Assembly (NCBI GenBank): GCA_048213135.1
Contig: PS015329.1
Span: forward strand, 1 to 47,132
DNA from: Reclinomonas americana ATCC 50394
Lineage: Eukaryota > Jakobida > Jakobea > Jakobida
Length of the DNA stretch: 47,132 bases
Direction: 5' to 3'
Shown in pieces: positions 1 to 11,600 of this stretch. Within the stretch, counting starts at the first letter, position 1. Every line of letters starts with the position of its first letter. Below the pieces are notes generated by a model that worked only from the letters and a program-made list of their open reading frames with translations, had not been told where the DNA came from and did not search any database. The position numbers were made by a program, and so were the translations under genes.

Positions 1-58
<58 letters not shown>

Positions 59-77
59 CTCCTCCTCCTCTCTCCTC

Positions 78-132
<55 letters not shown>

Positions 133-195
133 CTCCTCCTCCTCCTCCTCCTCCTCCTCCTTCTCCTCCCCCTCCCCCTCCCCCTCCCCCTCTCT
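1..195. repeat. CT/CCT microsatellite inside an LRR-gene intron
   Basis: This stretch is almost pure CT dinucleotide grading into CCT and CCCCT runs. It runs directly into the intron sequence that precedes the first visible LRR exon, so it is probably the inflated part of an intron of the LRR gene, whose 5' end lies left of the window. No gene is seen in it. Confidence 0.95.
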
Positions 196-255
196 GCTGT
201 CAAAGTGACGTTCGTGTCACTGCAGAGATAACTCACACACTCTGCGTGCGTGCAG

Positions 256-3200
256 GCAATAGAATCGGTCCAGTGGGAGCACAAGCCATATCGCAGATGC
301 AATCACTGACGACCCTGGACATCAGCGGTGAACATCTTTTTTCCGCTCTGCTTGTAATCGTGCCACTGGGGAGCTCACGCTTTCCATGCTTGCAGGGAAC
401 GGAATCGGTCCAGAGGGTGCACAGGCCATATCGCACATGAGGTCGCTGACGACGCTGGACATTTGCTGTGCGTTCTCGTCGTTACTCTGCAGGTAGTGCT
501 GATGCTGGAGAGAGCTCACGCATTCTGCGTGGTTGCAGACAATGGAATCGGTCCAGTGGGAGCACAAGCCATAGCGCAGATGAGATCGCTGACGACGTTG
601 AACATTTGCTGTGAGTTCTCCTCTTTCTGCGAGAAGTGCGATATTTGTGTCACTCTGTGTGCATGTAGGGAACGCAATCGATCCAGAGGGAGCGCGAGCC
701 ATATCGCAGATGGGGTCGCTGACGGCGCTAGACATCAGCGGTGAACAACTCTTTCCGCTCCCCTTGCAGGGTGCTAATCGTGTCCCTGGAGAACTCACGC
801 ACTCTGTGTGCTTACAGGGAACGGATTCGGTCCAGAGGGAGCACAAGCCGTGTCGCAGATGAAGTCACTGACGACGCTGGACATTAGCGGTGAACTCTGC
901 TGGCAGGGCGATATTCGTGTCACTGGAGAACTCACGCACTCTGCAGGGAATGGAATCGGCCCAGAGGGAGCACAAGCCATATCGCAGATGCAGTCGCTGA
1001 CATCGCTGAGCGTCAACGGTGAACAACTCTTTCCACTTTGCCGGTTCGTGTCACTGGAGAGCTCACACACTCGGCAGACAATGGTCTCGGCCCAGAGACA
1101 GCACAAGCCATATCGAAGATGAAGTCACTGACGACGCTGGGCATTGGCGGTGAACCCTTGCCACTCCACAGGCACTGCGATGTTCGTGTAGCTCACGTTC
1201 ATTGCGTGCTTGCAGACAATCAAATCGGTCCAGCGGGAGCTCGAGTCATTTCGCAGATGCAGTCGCTGACGACACTGAACATCTGGAGTGAGTTCTCGTC
1301 ACCGTGCTGGCAGTGTGATGCGTGTGTCACTGAAGAGCTTGCAGGGAGTAAGGTCAGCCCAGAAGGAGCGCGCGCCATATCGCAGATGAAGGCACTGACA
1401 TCGCTGAGCATCGACGGTGAGCAAGGGAGAGGGAGAGGGAGAAGGAGAAAGAGGGAGAGAGAGAGAGAGAGGAGGAGAGGAGAGAGAGGAGAGAGAGAGG
1501 AGAAGAGAAGAGGAGGAGAGAGAGGTAGGGGGAGGGAGAAAGAGGGAGAAAGAGAGAGAGCTGGCGGTTCGTGTCCCTGTCGAGCTTACGCACTGTGCGT
1601 GCTCGCAGGGAATGGAATCGGTCCAGAGGGAGCACGCGCCATATCGCAGATGAAGTCGTTGACAGTGTTGGACATCAAAGGTGAACTCTTGCCACGTCGC
1701 CGACTGTGCGATGTTGTTTTGGAGAGCTCACGCACTGTGTGTGCTTGCAGACAATGGAATCGGTCCAGTGGGAGCAGAAGCCATATCGCAGATGCAGTCG
1801 CTGACGACGCTGGATATTAGCGGTAAACTCCTTATACTCTGCTGGCAGTGCGATGTTAGGAGAGCTCATGCACTGTGTGTGCTTGCAGACAATGAGATAG
1901 GCCCAGAAGGAGCACGCGCCATGTCGCAGATGCAGTCGTTGACGGCACTGAACATCTGGAGTGAGTTCTGCTGGGTGATGTAATGCTCGTGTCACTGGGG
2001 AGCTCACGCACTCTGCGCGCTTGCAGGGAATGAGATTGGTCCCGAGGGGGCACAGGCCATTTCGCAGATGAAGGAGCTGACGACGCTGACAATTGGTGGT
2101 GCGGAGAGAGAGGGGGAAACGGGGGGGGGAGTGGAGAGAGGGAAGGAAAGGGAAAGGGGAATAGAAAGGGAAAGGGGGAGGAGAGAGGGAAGGAAAGGGA
2201 AAGGGAGAGGAGAGAGGGAAAGGAAGGGAAAGAGGAATAGAAAGGGAAAGAGGGAGGAGAGAGGGAAAGGGGGCACTGAGTGTGTAAGAGAGGGAAAGGG
2301 GGAGAAGAGAGGGACAGGGGGAGTGAGTGCGTGAGAGAGGGAAGGGGGGAGAGAGGAAAAGGGGGAGCAGAGAGGGAAAGGGGGATGTAAGTGCGTGTGA
2401 GATGGATGGGTGGAGAGAGAAGGGGGAGTAGAGAGGGAACGGGGGAGGAGAGAGGGAAAGGGGAGTAGAGAGGGAAAGGGGGAGGAGAGAGGGGAAGGGG
2501 GAGGAGAGAGGGAAAGGGTGAGTAGAGAGAGAAAGGGGAATAGAGAGAGAAAGGGGAAGTGAGTGCGTGAGAGAGGGAAGGGGGGAGGAGAGAGGGAAGG
2601 GGAGGAGAGAGGGAAAGGGGGCACTGAGTGTGTAAGAGAGGGAAATGGAGAAGTGAGTACGCTAGATAGGGAAAGAGGAGAAATGAGAGAAAGGGGTCAA
2701 AGGGGTAGGGAATGGGTTAGAAAGGGAATGGGGGCACTGAGTGTGCAAGAGGAAAAAGGGGATTAGAGAGAGAAAGGGGGAAGTGCGTGCGCGAGAGATG
2801 GATGGGGGGAAGAGAGGGAAAGCGGGAAGCGGGTGCGTGAGAGAGGGAATGGGGAAAGTGAGTGAGTGAGAGGCTGAGAGTGAGCTCGAGTGCGTGAGAG
2901 AGGGAAAGAGGGAATTGGATGAGAGAGAGAGGGAAAGGGGGAGAAATGAGAGGGAAAGGGGGAGAAATGAGAGGGAAAGAAAGGGAAAAGGGAGTAGAGG
3001 GAAAGGGGGAGTAGAAAGGGAATGGTGGAAGTGAGTGCGTGAGAGTGGGAAAGGGGGAGGAGAAAGGATGAGGTGGAGTAGAGAGGGAATGGGGGAAGTG
3101 GGTGAGAGAGAGAGAGAGGGAAAGGAGTTAAGAGGGAAAGGGGAGCGAGTGGGTGAGCACTTGAGTGAGTGATTGTGGAAATGAGTGATTATGTAGGCGA

Positions 3201-3617
3201 GCTCCTTCTTTGCTCGAAACCCACTGAGCCCGTTGTACAGGAAACGACATTGGCGATGTCGGCGCCAAAGCAATTGCCTGCATGTCTGGCGTGAGCGTGG
3301 TCGGTGTCAATAGAACCAAGTTCCTCTCCAGCGGTGCGGCAAGAGCACCCAGTGATAGCCGCACTGTGTTTCAGATTATCAGTCTCACTGGCTTCCTCAC
3401 AGATTGTGTGAGTGAGACCGCCACCGCTGCTGCGGTAACAGAGGGAAAAGATGTCGACGGCGGTACGTGTAACGCAGTACATCTCATACGGAACTCCGCA
3501 ACCGTTTTGACAACAGGCGGCTGGCTACCTGATGGCGATCTATGGCCGATTGCAGTGGCCTTGCTCGCTGTGGCAGTCCCAGCAGCTGTCTTTTTGTATC
3601 GCCGGCAAGGACGCTAA
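256..3617 (+). CDS. Leucine-rich-repeat single-pass membrane protein (5' partial)
   Basis: Fourteen LRR exons are visible: 256-327, 396-467, 539-610, 669-740, 818-889, 947-1018, 1078-1149, 1216-1287, 1345-1416, 1609-1680, 1751-1822, 1889-1960, 2027-2098 and the terminal exon 3241-3617. The first thirteen are each exactly 72 nt, phase 1 at both ends, and encode one 24-residue repeat of the type G-N-x-I-G-P-x-G-A-x-A-I-S-x-M-x-S-L-T-x-L-x-I, resembling ribonuclease-inhibitor/GALA-type LRRs. The last exon starts with a final repeat, continues through about 75 linker residues, and ends in a hydrophobic segment of about 20 residues (LWPIAVALLAVAVPAAVFLY) followed by RRQGR and TAA. This is the layout of a type I membrane protein with a very short cytosolic tail. 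The N-terminus and any signal peptide lie outside the window. A cell-surface recognition or adhesion role is inference only. Confidence 0.85.
2099..3240 (+). repeat. 1.1-kb purine-rich intron of the LRR gene
   Basis: This last intron of the LRR gene (GTGCGG donor, ACAG acceptor) is almost entirely G and A on the plus strand, built of degenerate GGGAAAGGGGGAGGAGAGA units with interspersed GAGTGCGTGAGAGAGGG motifs. Equivalent introns in the same gene are 57-77 nt, so this one has grown by simple-sequence expansion that begins right after the donor. Translated frames here are artefacts of composition. Confidence 0.9.
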
Positions 3618-3887
3618 GCAGCCTCCGCCGCCTCTCGGTGCAGCTATCCAGGCCGCTCTACAGCCTCCGCCACCTCCCAATGCAGCGATCCATGCCGCTC
3701 AGCAGCCACTGCAATAGGTGCGCATGCTGTCGAGCACGTTGGTGAGAACTGCCGTTCGTGAGCGTTGTTTTTGATAATCGTATAAAACAGAACGATGCAC
3801 TATGCTGCACATTTCTGCACTTTAGCAACGAGAAAGAGCAGGAAACCCCCTTCCACCTTAACCCTTCCCTTCAAATCCTTCATTCCC
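3618..3887. other. Convergent intergenic spacer with a proline-rich reading frame
   Basis: This is the space between the TAA of the LRR gene and the TGA of the NOL11-like gene, which converge. At about 3610-3717 the next plus-strand frame reads a proline/alanine-rich stretch with an imperfect duplication (QPPPPLGAAIQAA then QPPPPPNAAIHAA) ending in TAG at 3715-3717. It could be a cytosolic tail of the LRR protein joined by a one-base frame change or undetected splice, or an untranslated tandem duplication. Nothing else is recognised. Confidence 0.5.
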
Positions 3888-5618
3888 TCACAAATGCAAC
3901 ACCTCCACCGAATACGGCGGCACCGACGTCGGCATGCGCACCGGCCGCTGCACGAAATCCAGCCGCGCCAACAACAGCTCCAGCTCCTGGTATTCGGCCA
4001 CGTGCTTCTTCACCAGCTTCTCCACTTTCTGCAGCTCGGCGGCGCCGCTGTCCGAGACCACGAACGACAGCGAGTGGGCGTCGAGGACCACGTTGAGCCA
4101 GTCCACCATCTGTCGGAGAGGGAGAAGGGTGAGAAGGGGAGAAGGGAGGAGAGGGGGAAGGGGGAGGAGAGGGGGAAGGATGAGAGGGGAAAGGGAGGAG
4201 AGGGGAAGAAGAGAGGGGGAAGAAGAGAGGGGAAGGGGAGAAGGGAGGAGAGGGAGAAGGGTGAGAAGAGGGAAAGGAGGGGAGGGGGAAGGGGGAAGAG
4301 AGGGGGAAGGGGGAAGAGAGGGGGAAGGATGAGAGGGGGAGAGAGGGGGAAGAAATGAGTGACGGAAGGCGGAATAAAAAGAGAGAGCTAAAGAGGAGGG
4401 CGTGGAGAAGTGAAGGGTGAAACAGAATGAGCGATAATATGGACACATTCAAACCAGATGAACATGGTGTGAGCAATAACGACTGGCAACAAAAGATCAG
4501 AAACGAATCAGGAGGAGGGTCGAACATCGCAACTCACCAGCACGGAGAGACGAAGCGGGAAGGGACGAGAGAGAAGGAGGAAAAAGAATAAAGACTGTAG
4601 GAATCCAGATAGAGAGAGACTGTGGATGGGAGAAAAAGCGAGAGAAAGAGAGACGCAGAGAGGGAGAGGCAGAGGACTGCTGGAGAAAGGAAGGGGAAAG
4701 CGGGAAGGAGAAAGGAAGGCTGAGAGAGAGAAGAGAGATTGAGGAGAGAGAAAGAGAGCGAGAGAGCGGAGGGTGGGAGAAAGAAAAGAAAGAACGCTAT
4801 GAAGAAACGAAGGGAGAAGGGAGGAGAAAGGAAGGAAGAGAGAATGAGGAGGGAGAGAGAGAGAAACTCACGGTGGGAGAAAGAGGGACAGAGAAAGCAA
4901 GCAATGAAAAAGGAAGACTGCGAGACGCAGGGAGGGAGAGGCAGAGGACTTTTAAAGAAAGGAGAAAGGATGTTGGATTCAAGATTGAGAGACGCTTAGG
5001 GCGGGAGACAGAGGGAGAGAGAGAAAGGAAGCAAAACAAGAAAGTACACCGATTTAGCAGCACGGCGAGAAGGAGAGAGGCACTGTGCCACATGTAGCAA
5101 GCGAACCCAGCCGATAAAGACAGAAAAAATAGAACTGTAAGGTCGAGTGCAGAAGCCTCTCTAACACTCAGCGACAATGCCACTTGGCAGTCAAACTCAC
5201 ATCCGATTGACGCGGGTACCACAGCTCACGACCATGCAGCGACGAGTACGTGAGCTGCCGCCTGAGGTAGCCCACCAATTTCTGCAGCACGCCGATCGTC
5301 AGTCTCCACCACACCCACAATCATCATCTCAGAGCAGACTCACCAATGCCGACTCGCGTGGCACCTCACGCAGTCCCTGTCGCAGGAACAGATCGTTGCG
5401 CGGGAGCGAGAGAATCAAGTTCCTGCGCCACACACACACACACACATGTCATTTCACCGCACCATCACCAACTTCCTCTCTCTTTCTTTAACAGTTTCTT
5501 CATTCTCTCTCTCTCTCACACACACACACTCTCCCTCAGCCTCTATCATTCTCTTACAGTCTCCGTAAGTCTCTCTCACTGTCTCTCACTCATGTTGTCT
5601 CTCACTCATGCTGTCTCT

Positions 5619-5661
<43 letters not shown>

Positions 5662-8600
5662 ACATACTCTCTCAGTCTCCCTCAATCTCTGTCTCAATGA
5701 GTCACTTAGTCTCTCTCATTCTCTCTCAGTCTCTCTCAGTTTCTCAGTCGCTCTCTGTCTCTGTCTATCTCTCTCAATCTCTCAGTCACTCTGTCTCTGA
5801 GTCACTCTCAATCTCTCTCTCAGAGTGTCTTGCTCGCTCACTCAGTCTCTTACTTAATATCTTTCATCCTCACTCAGTCTCTATCACTCTCTCTCAATCT
5901 CTCTCAATCTCTTTCATCCTCTTTCGTCTCTCTACGTCTCTCTCAGTCTCTCTCTCATTCTCTCTCTCAGTCACTTTCATTCTATCTCAGGTATTTTCAT
6001 TCTCTCTCAGTCTCACTCAGTCCCTCTCCCTTTCTTTCCCTCTTTCCCTGTCTTTACATGTCTCTCTCTACCTCTGTCTCTCGTTCTCTTTCATCCTCTC
6101 TCTCATATCTCTCAGTGTCTCTCTCTCTCTCAATCTCTCTAATACTCCCGCAGTTTCCCTCGGTTTCTCATTCTCTCTCAATCTCTCTAATTCTCTCACA
6201 TACCTCAGTTTCTCAATCAAAATCTCTCAGTCTTTCTCTCAATCTCTCTAATTCTCTCGCAGTATCCCTCTCAATCTCTAAGTCTCTGTCTCTCTCTCTC
6301 TTCCCCTCTCCTTCCCTCTCCTTCCCCTTCCCCTTCTCCTCCCCTCTTCTCCTCCCTTCCCCTCTCTCTTCCCCTCTCTTCCCCTCTGCCTCCCCTCTCC
6401 CTCCCTCTCCCTCCCCTCTCCCTCCCCTCTCCCTACCCTCTCCCTCCCCTCTCCCTCCCCTCTCCCTCCCCTCTCCCTCCCCTCTCCCTCCCCCCCTCCC
6501 CTNNNNNNNNNNNNNNNNNNNNNNNNNNNNNNNNNNNNNNNNNNNNNNNNNNNNNNNNNNNNNNNNNNNNNNNNNNNNNNNNNNNNNNNNNNNNNNNNNN
6601 NNNNNNNNNNNNNNNNNNNNNNNNNNNNNNNNNNNNNNNNNNNNNNNNNNNNNNNNNNNNNNNNNNNNNNNNNNNNNNNNNNNNNNNNNNNNNNNNNNNN
6701 NNNNNNNNNNNNNNNNNNNNNNNNNNNNNNNNNNNNNNNNNNNNNNNNNNNNNNNNNNNNNNNNNNNNNNNNNNNNNNNNNNNNNNNNNNNNNNNNNNNN
6801 NNNNNNNNNNNNNNNNNNNNNNNNNNNNNNNNNNNNNNNNNNNNNNNNNNNNNNNNNNNNNNNNNNNNNNNNNNNNNNNNNNNNNNNNNNNNNNNNNNNN
6901 NNNNNNNNNNNNNNNNNNNNNNNNNNNNNNNNNNNNNNNNNNNNNNNNNNNNNNNNNNNNNNNNNNNNNNNNNNNNNNNNNNNNNNNNNNNNNNNNNNNN
7001 NNNNNNNNNNNNNNNNNNNNNNNNNNNNNNNNNNNNNNNNNNNNNNNNNNNNNNNNNNNNNNNNNNNNNNNNNNNNNNNNNNNNNNNNNNNNNNNNNNNN
7101 NNNTCCCCTCCCCTCCCCCTCTCCCTTTCCCCCTCCTCCCCTCCCTCTCGCCTCCCCCTTCCCCTCCCCCTCTCCCGCCCCACCACTCAACAGCAGCTTC
7201 CGACACATCACCACCGGCGTGTCCCTGCCCTCGGGCGGCGCACGCCACTGATCCAAGTGCGGCTTCACCGCCGGATCGAAAATCTTCAGCACGTAGTTGA
7301 GCAGCGCCACCACCGCGTTCTCCGGCAGCTCCGTGCAGGCGGCCACCAGGGTGCCGAGGAGGAACTGCGATAGACGGGGAAGGGCGATTAGGGGAAGGGT
7401 TGATCAAGGAGAGGGATAGGGGAACAAACACAGTCACCACACGCTGCCACTACATCTCACATCTCACTCTCCTCCCATTACCCCTCTCCCTATGAAAATG
7501 AGAGGGGGAAGGGGATTAGGGGAAGGGTTGATCAAGGAGAGGGACGAGAGAGGGAAGGGAGACAAAAAGAGAGGGATGGGATATATGAGAGTGAAGGAAA
7601 TGCAGAGTAAGAAAGTGCGGAACAGAGGAGGAAAACACCACAAGAGTTGTGACGAAGGAGACGAGAACACAAGACACAAGAGGGGAAGGGAGAGTAAGGA
7701 GATCGACAGGAGGAGCAGGGAGACTGAGACGGAGGGGGCAAGGCAGAGCAAGATGCGGGAGGAAATGAAAGCGTGGTACAGAGTTGGAGAAGAGCACCAC
7801 AAGAGTTGTGACGAAGGAGAATAGGCCATGTGAGCAAAGTAAGACAAACGCAAGTGGCATCAACATTTTCACACACTCACAAGATTAGAGACACGAGGGC
7901 AAACACAAAGATAAACAGCAGAAGCGCGCGAGTCTTTGACAGCACATGGAAGACGAATGTCAATCAAGCTCAAAACAAGAATCTCACACAACTTAGCACG
8001 CGCAAGAAAAACACGAGCCGCGGTGACGTGGAACGAAATGAACAGCGAGATGGAGGAAAGAGGAAGAGTGGAGGGTCAAGGAGCAAGGCAGCGAGTAGTA
8101 GACAATCAGTTAGAGGGCAAGAGGGAGAGAAAGATGCTATCTCGGCAGTCGTCAGAGAATCAAAACACAAGTAAAGCAAAGAGACATGGCATCTCACAAA
8201 ACTAACGCATGATTAGAACATCACGGATGATTAAAACTAACTGACAGCAAGAGAAGTAGCAAGAACGGACGCACAAATGTTGTGAGAGAATCAAGGCGCA
8301 AGCCAGAGAGCAGAGCAAAAGAGACATGGCATGTCACAAAACTTGACGAGAGCGGACAATGCACAATAAGCAACACGCTACCACACTACAGAAACAAGAA
8401 GGCAAGGTAACGAATCGAGAGTAGGTGCAAAGCAGACCACACAGTCCTTCCCCTCCCTCTCCTATCCTCACTCTAATAAATAATAAAAATAATAAAACTT
8501 CACTGAGACATACACAACAACGAGCTTCTATCAGTGATCGCCAACAAGTCTCGTGTGCTTTCCTTCTACAGCAAATTAAGTTGCCGTGGGAGAGACTTCT

Positions 8601-11600
8601 CTTTCCCCTATATCCCTTTCCCTCCACCTCCCTTCCCCTCTAACCCCTTTTCCTTCCCCCCACCCTCACCGTATCCCCCCTCGCAATCAACGTCGGCACC
8701 AACGCCGGCGAGTGATACGCAGACACCCGCCGACTCCGCACCAGCAACAACAGCACCTCCCGCAAATCACTCCACTCCAAGCAGTGCTGCGTGAGCAACA
8801 TGATGCTGCGCGGCGAGAACACCGACCACTTGCTGAACAGCTCGGCAATGTGGCGGTGCTCCTTGGCACTCTGCGATAAGAGAGGAGAAGGGTGGTGAGA
8901 AGAGGGGGAAAGGGGGGAAAAGTCCTGCAGGACGCACACGCACCGGCGGCGGGTGCGCCACTCGCAGCACCTCGAAGAACTCCTCGGTGGTGAAGCACTG
9001 CAGGAGCTGGGAGACGAGCTGCTGCTCGGCCTCGGCCAGAGTGGTCATGCGGTCCAGGCATTGCTCGCGGATCTCGGCCTCGGCGTCGGTGGAGGAGGAG
9101 TGGGAGGGTAACCTCAGGAGTTCCTACGAGAAGGGGAAGGGGAGGGGGAAAGGGGGGTTAAAGGGGAAGGGGGTTGAGGGGGAAGGATGGGGAAAGGGGG
9201 TTAAAGGGGAGGGGGGAAGAGGGAAAGGGGGACAGGAGAAGAGGGGGAAAGGGGGAAAGGGGGAGAAAGAGGGAGGGGNNNNNNNNNNNNNNNNNNNNGA
9301 GGGGGAAGGAAAGGAAAAGGGAGACAGAAGGGATTAGAAAGGGATGGGGAAAGAGAGAGACGAGCACACGTGCGAATGCATGTACAATCGCAGTCTCCGA
9401 CAATGTTGTGCAATCTCAAACGGGTCGATTTCTGCCTCCCCACACACGTCGTCTCTCGCATTATGTCACACGCGGACTTCAGTGATTCTCTGTCGCTCCA
9501 CGAAGGCACAGTTCCTCAAATAACTGTCACTTGCCGTGCTCTCTGCCTCTCCAAACTTGTTACAGTGTTTAAGCTGTCGTTCACGGTCTTTCGCAACCAA
9601 ACAAAGGATTGCTCTACCTATACAGCGTCGCAATCTCTCATGTCGGCGCTCTCCGCCACTCGCAGCTTCACGCACAGTCGCTCAAACACACTGCGAACTC
9701 TAATATCACGCGCCTATCTCACAAAGGTGCTCTCTATGATTGTGTTCCTGTTTACTCAGCCTTACAATCTGTCACAGTATTCAAGAATCCAATCAAGTAC
9801 CTTAGGGCGACAATCTGTCTGCAAAACTGTGTGCCTGTCACCCAGTTCTCCGTCTCACAGAAATGCTCTCAAAGAGGCACAGCCCTTTCGGGAGTTGCTC
9901 TTCACAGAGTGCTGTCATTCATCAATCTTCGTCGGTATCACTCAATCTCTCACTCTTGCTCGTTGTTGATAACAAACAAAAACAATATCTCTCCGCATTT
10001 TGCCCTCTGTCGGGATTCCTTCTCTTCTGCTGTCGTTGCAAAACTCAATCTCTCTCACTCCTTCTCCACTCACCCCTCCCCTCCATACTGCCCTCACTTC
10101 CCCCTTCCCACTTTAAGAAGGACAGAAGAGAAGAGTAAAGGCGAAAAAAGATAGCCAAGTAAAAGTAAAACTTGTCATTTCTTCTCACTCGCCCTCTCTC
10201 CCTCTCCCCTCCCTTTCCCTTCCCCCCTTCTCCCCTTTCCTCCCTCCTTTCCCTTTCTCCTTCCCTTTCCCTCACCTGCAAATTGACAAAGTTCGGCTGC
10301 GCCGTCACCACCCTCTCCGCCGCTGACGCCGCCGCCGCCGCCGACGGCTCCGCCGTAGACCCACTGGCCGCCGACGCCTTGCCCAGAATGCGCGCCAGCG
10401 TCACCGACGGCAGCACCGAGCGACCGACAAAGACCTGGTGCGCGGCCACCACCGCCACCGTCGACAGACCGCCGCCCACGTCGCCGCAGTTGACGACGTG
10501 GAGCGCGGAGGAGGCGGGGCTGGCAAAGGCGTCGGCAAAGACCTCGCGGGCAAAGGTGGTGCCAAAGGTGGTGTCCACGATGACGAGCTCGTCTGCAAAT
10601 GGTAATAGGGAAAGGGTGAGTGAGGGGAAAGGGGGAGAGAGGGAAAGGGCGAGTGAGGGGAAAGGGGGGAAAGGGAAAGGGTGAGTGAGGGGAGGGGAAA
10701 CAATTATTTTGCATTTTCTCTCTCTTCTCTCCTTGTTGTTTCTCTCTCTAACTTTCTCTCTCTCTCTCCATGTATCTCCAAGCTCTTTTATTTCTCTTTC
10801 TACGACTCCTCGTTCAATCAATGAGCCTCGTAGTCTTCGTTCTCCCTTCTATCGCTCCTTATCTTTTCTCTCTTCCTCTTTCTTTCTGTCTTTCTCCTCT
10901 TTTCCTCTCTTTGCTCTCCTCTCTTCTTCTATGTACCTCGCGGTTTAATCGTGATTGTTCTCTCTTTCTCCATATCTCAATTTCCTATTCCGCTTCCTCT
11001 TTATACCTCTTCCCCCTCATCTTCACTCCCTCGTTTCCATTGTCTCTTTCTATTCTTTCTCTTTCTTTTTCCGCTCCTTGTCTTTTCTCTCTTTCTGTTA
11101 TTTGTCTTCTCTTTCTCCTTCTCTTTTCTTTCTCAGGCCTCGCAGTCCAATCGATCAGCTTCATTCATTTCGTTCTCTGTTCTATCTCTCTTTAACTTAG
11201 CAGTGAGTGATTAGAAAGAGGAAGATGAAGAGGGAATGAAGAGAAGGAAGAGACAATGTAGAGGATGAGGAAGAGAGAACGATCCGAACGGAGCTCGTCG
11301 ATTGCACAGCGATGTATGAGAAAGAGAAGAAGCAGAAGAGAGGAGAGAGATGGAGAGAAAGAAAAGAATTGGCATTCTGCTCATTCTCTGTTTGTCTTTC
11401 GCTCGGCTCCACTTTAGTCGATGAGATTCGAGTTCTCTTCATTCTCTATCTCTCTGGCCGAAAAAAACCATGAAGGACTCATGGGCGCAAGGGAGGAAAC
11501 GCACAAGCACAGGAACAAAGAAAGTATGAGGGAGAAATAGAAAGACAGAAATGAGAGACAGAGACAACAACAAAAGAGACAGAGACAAAGAGAGAGAGAA

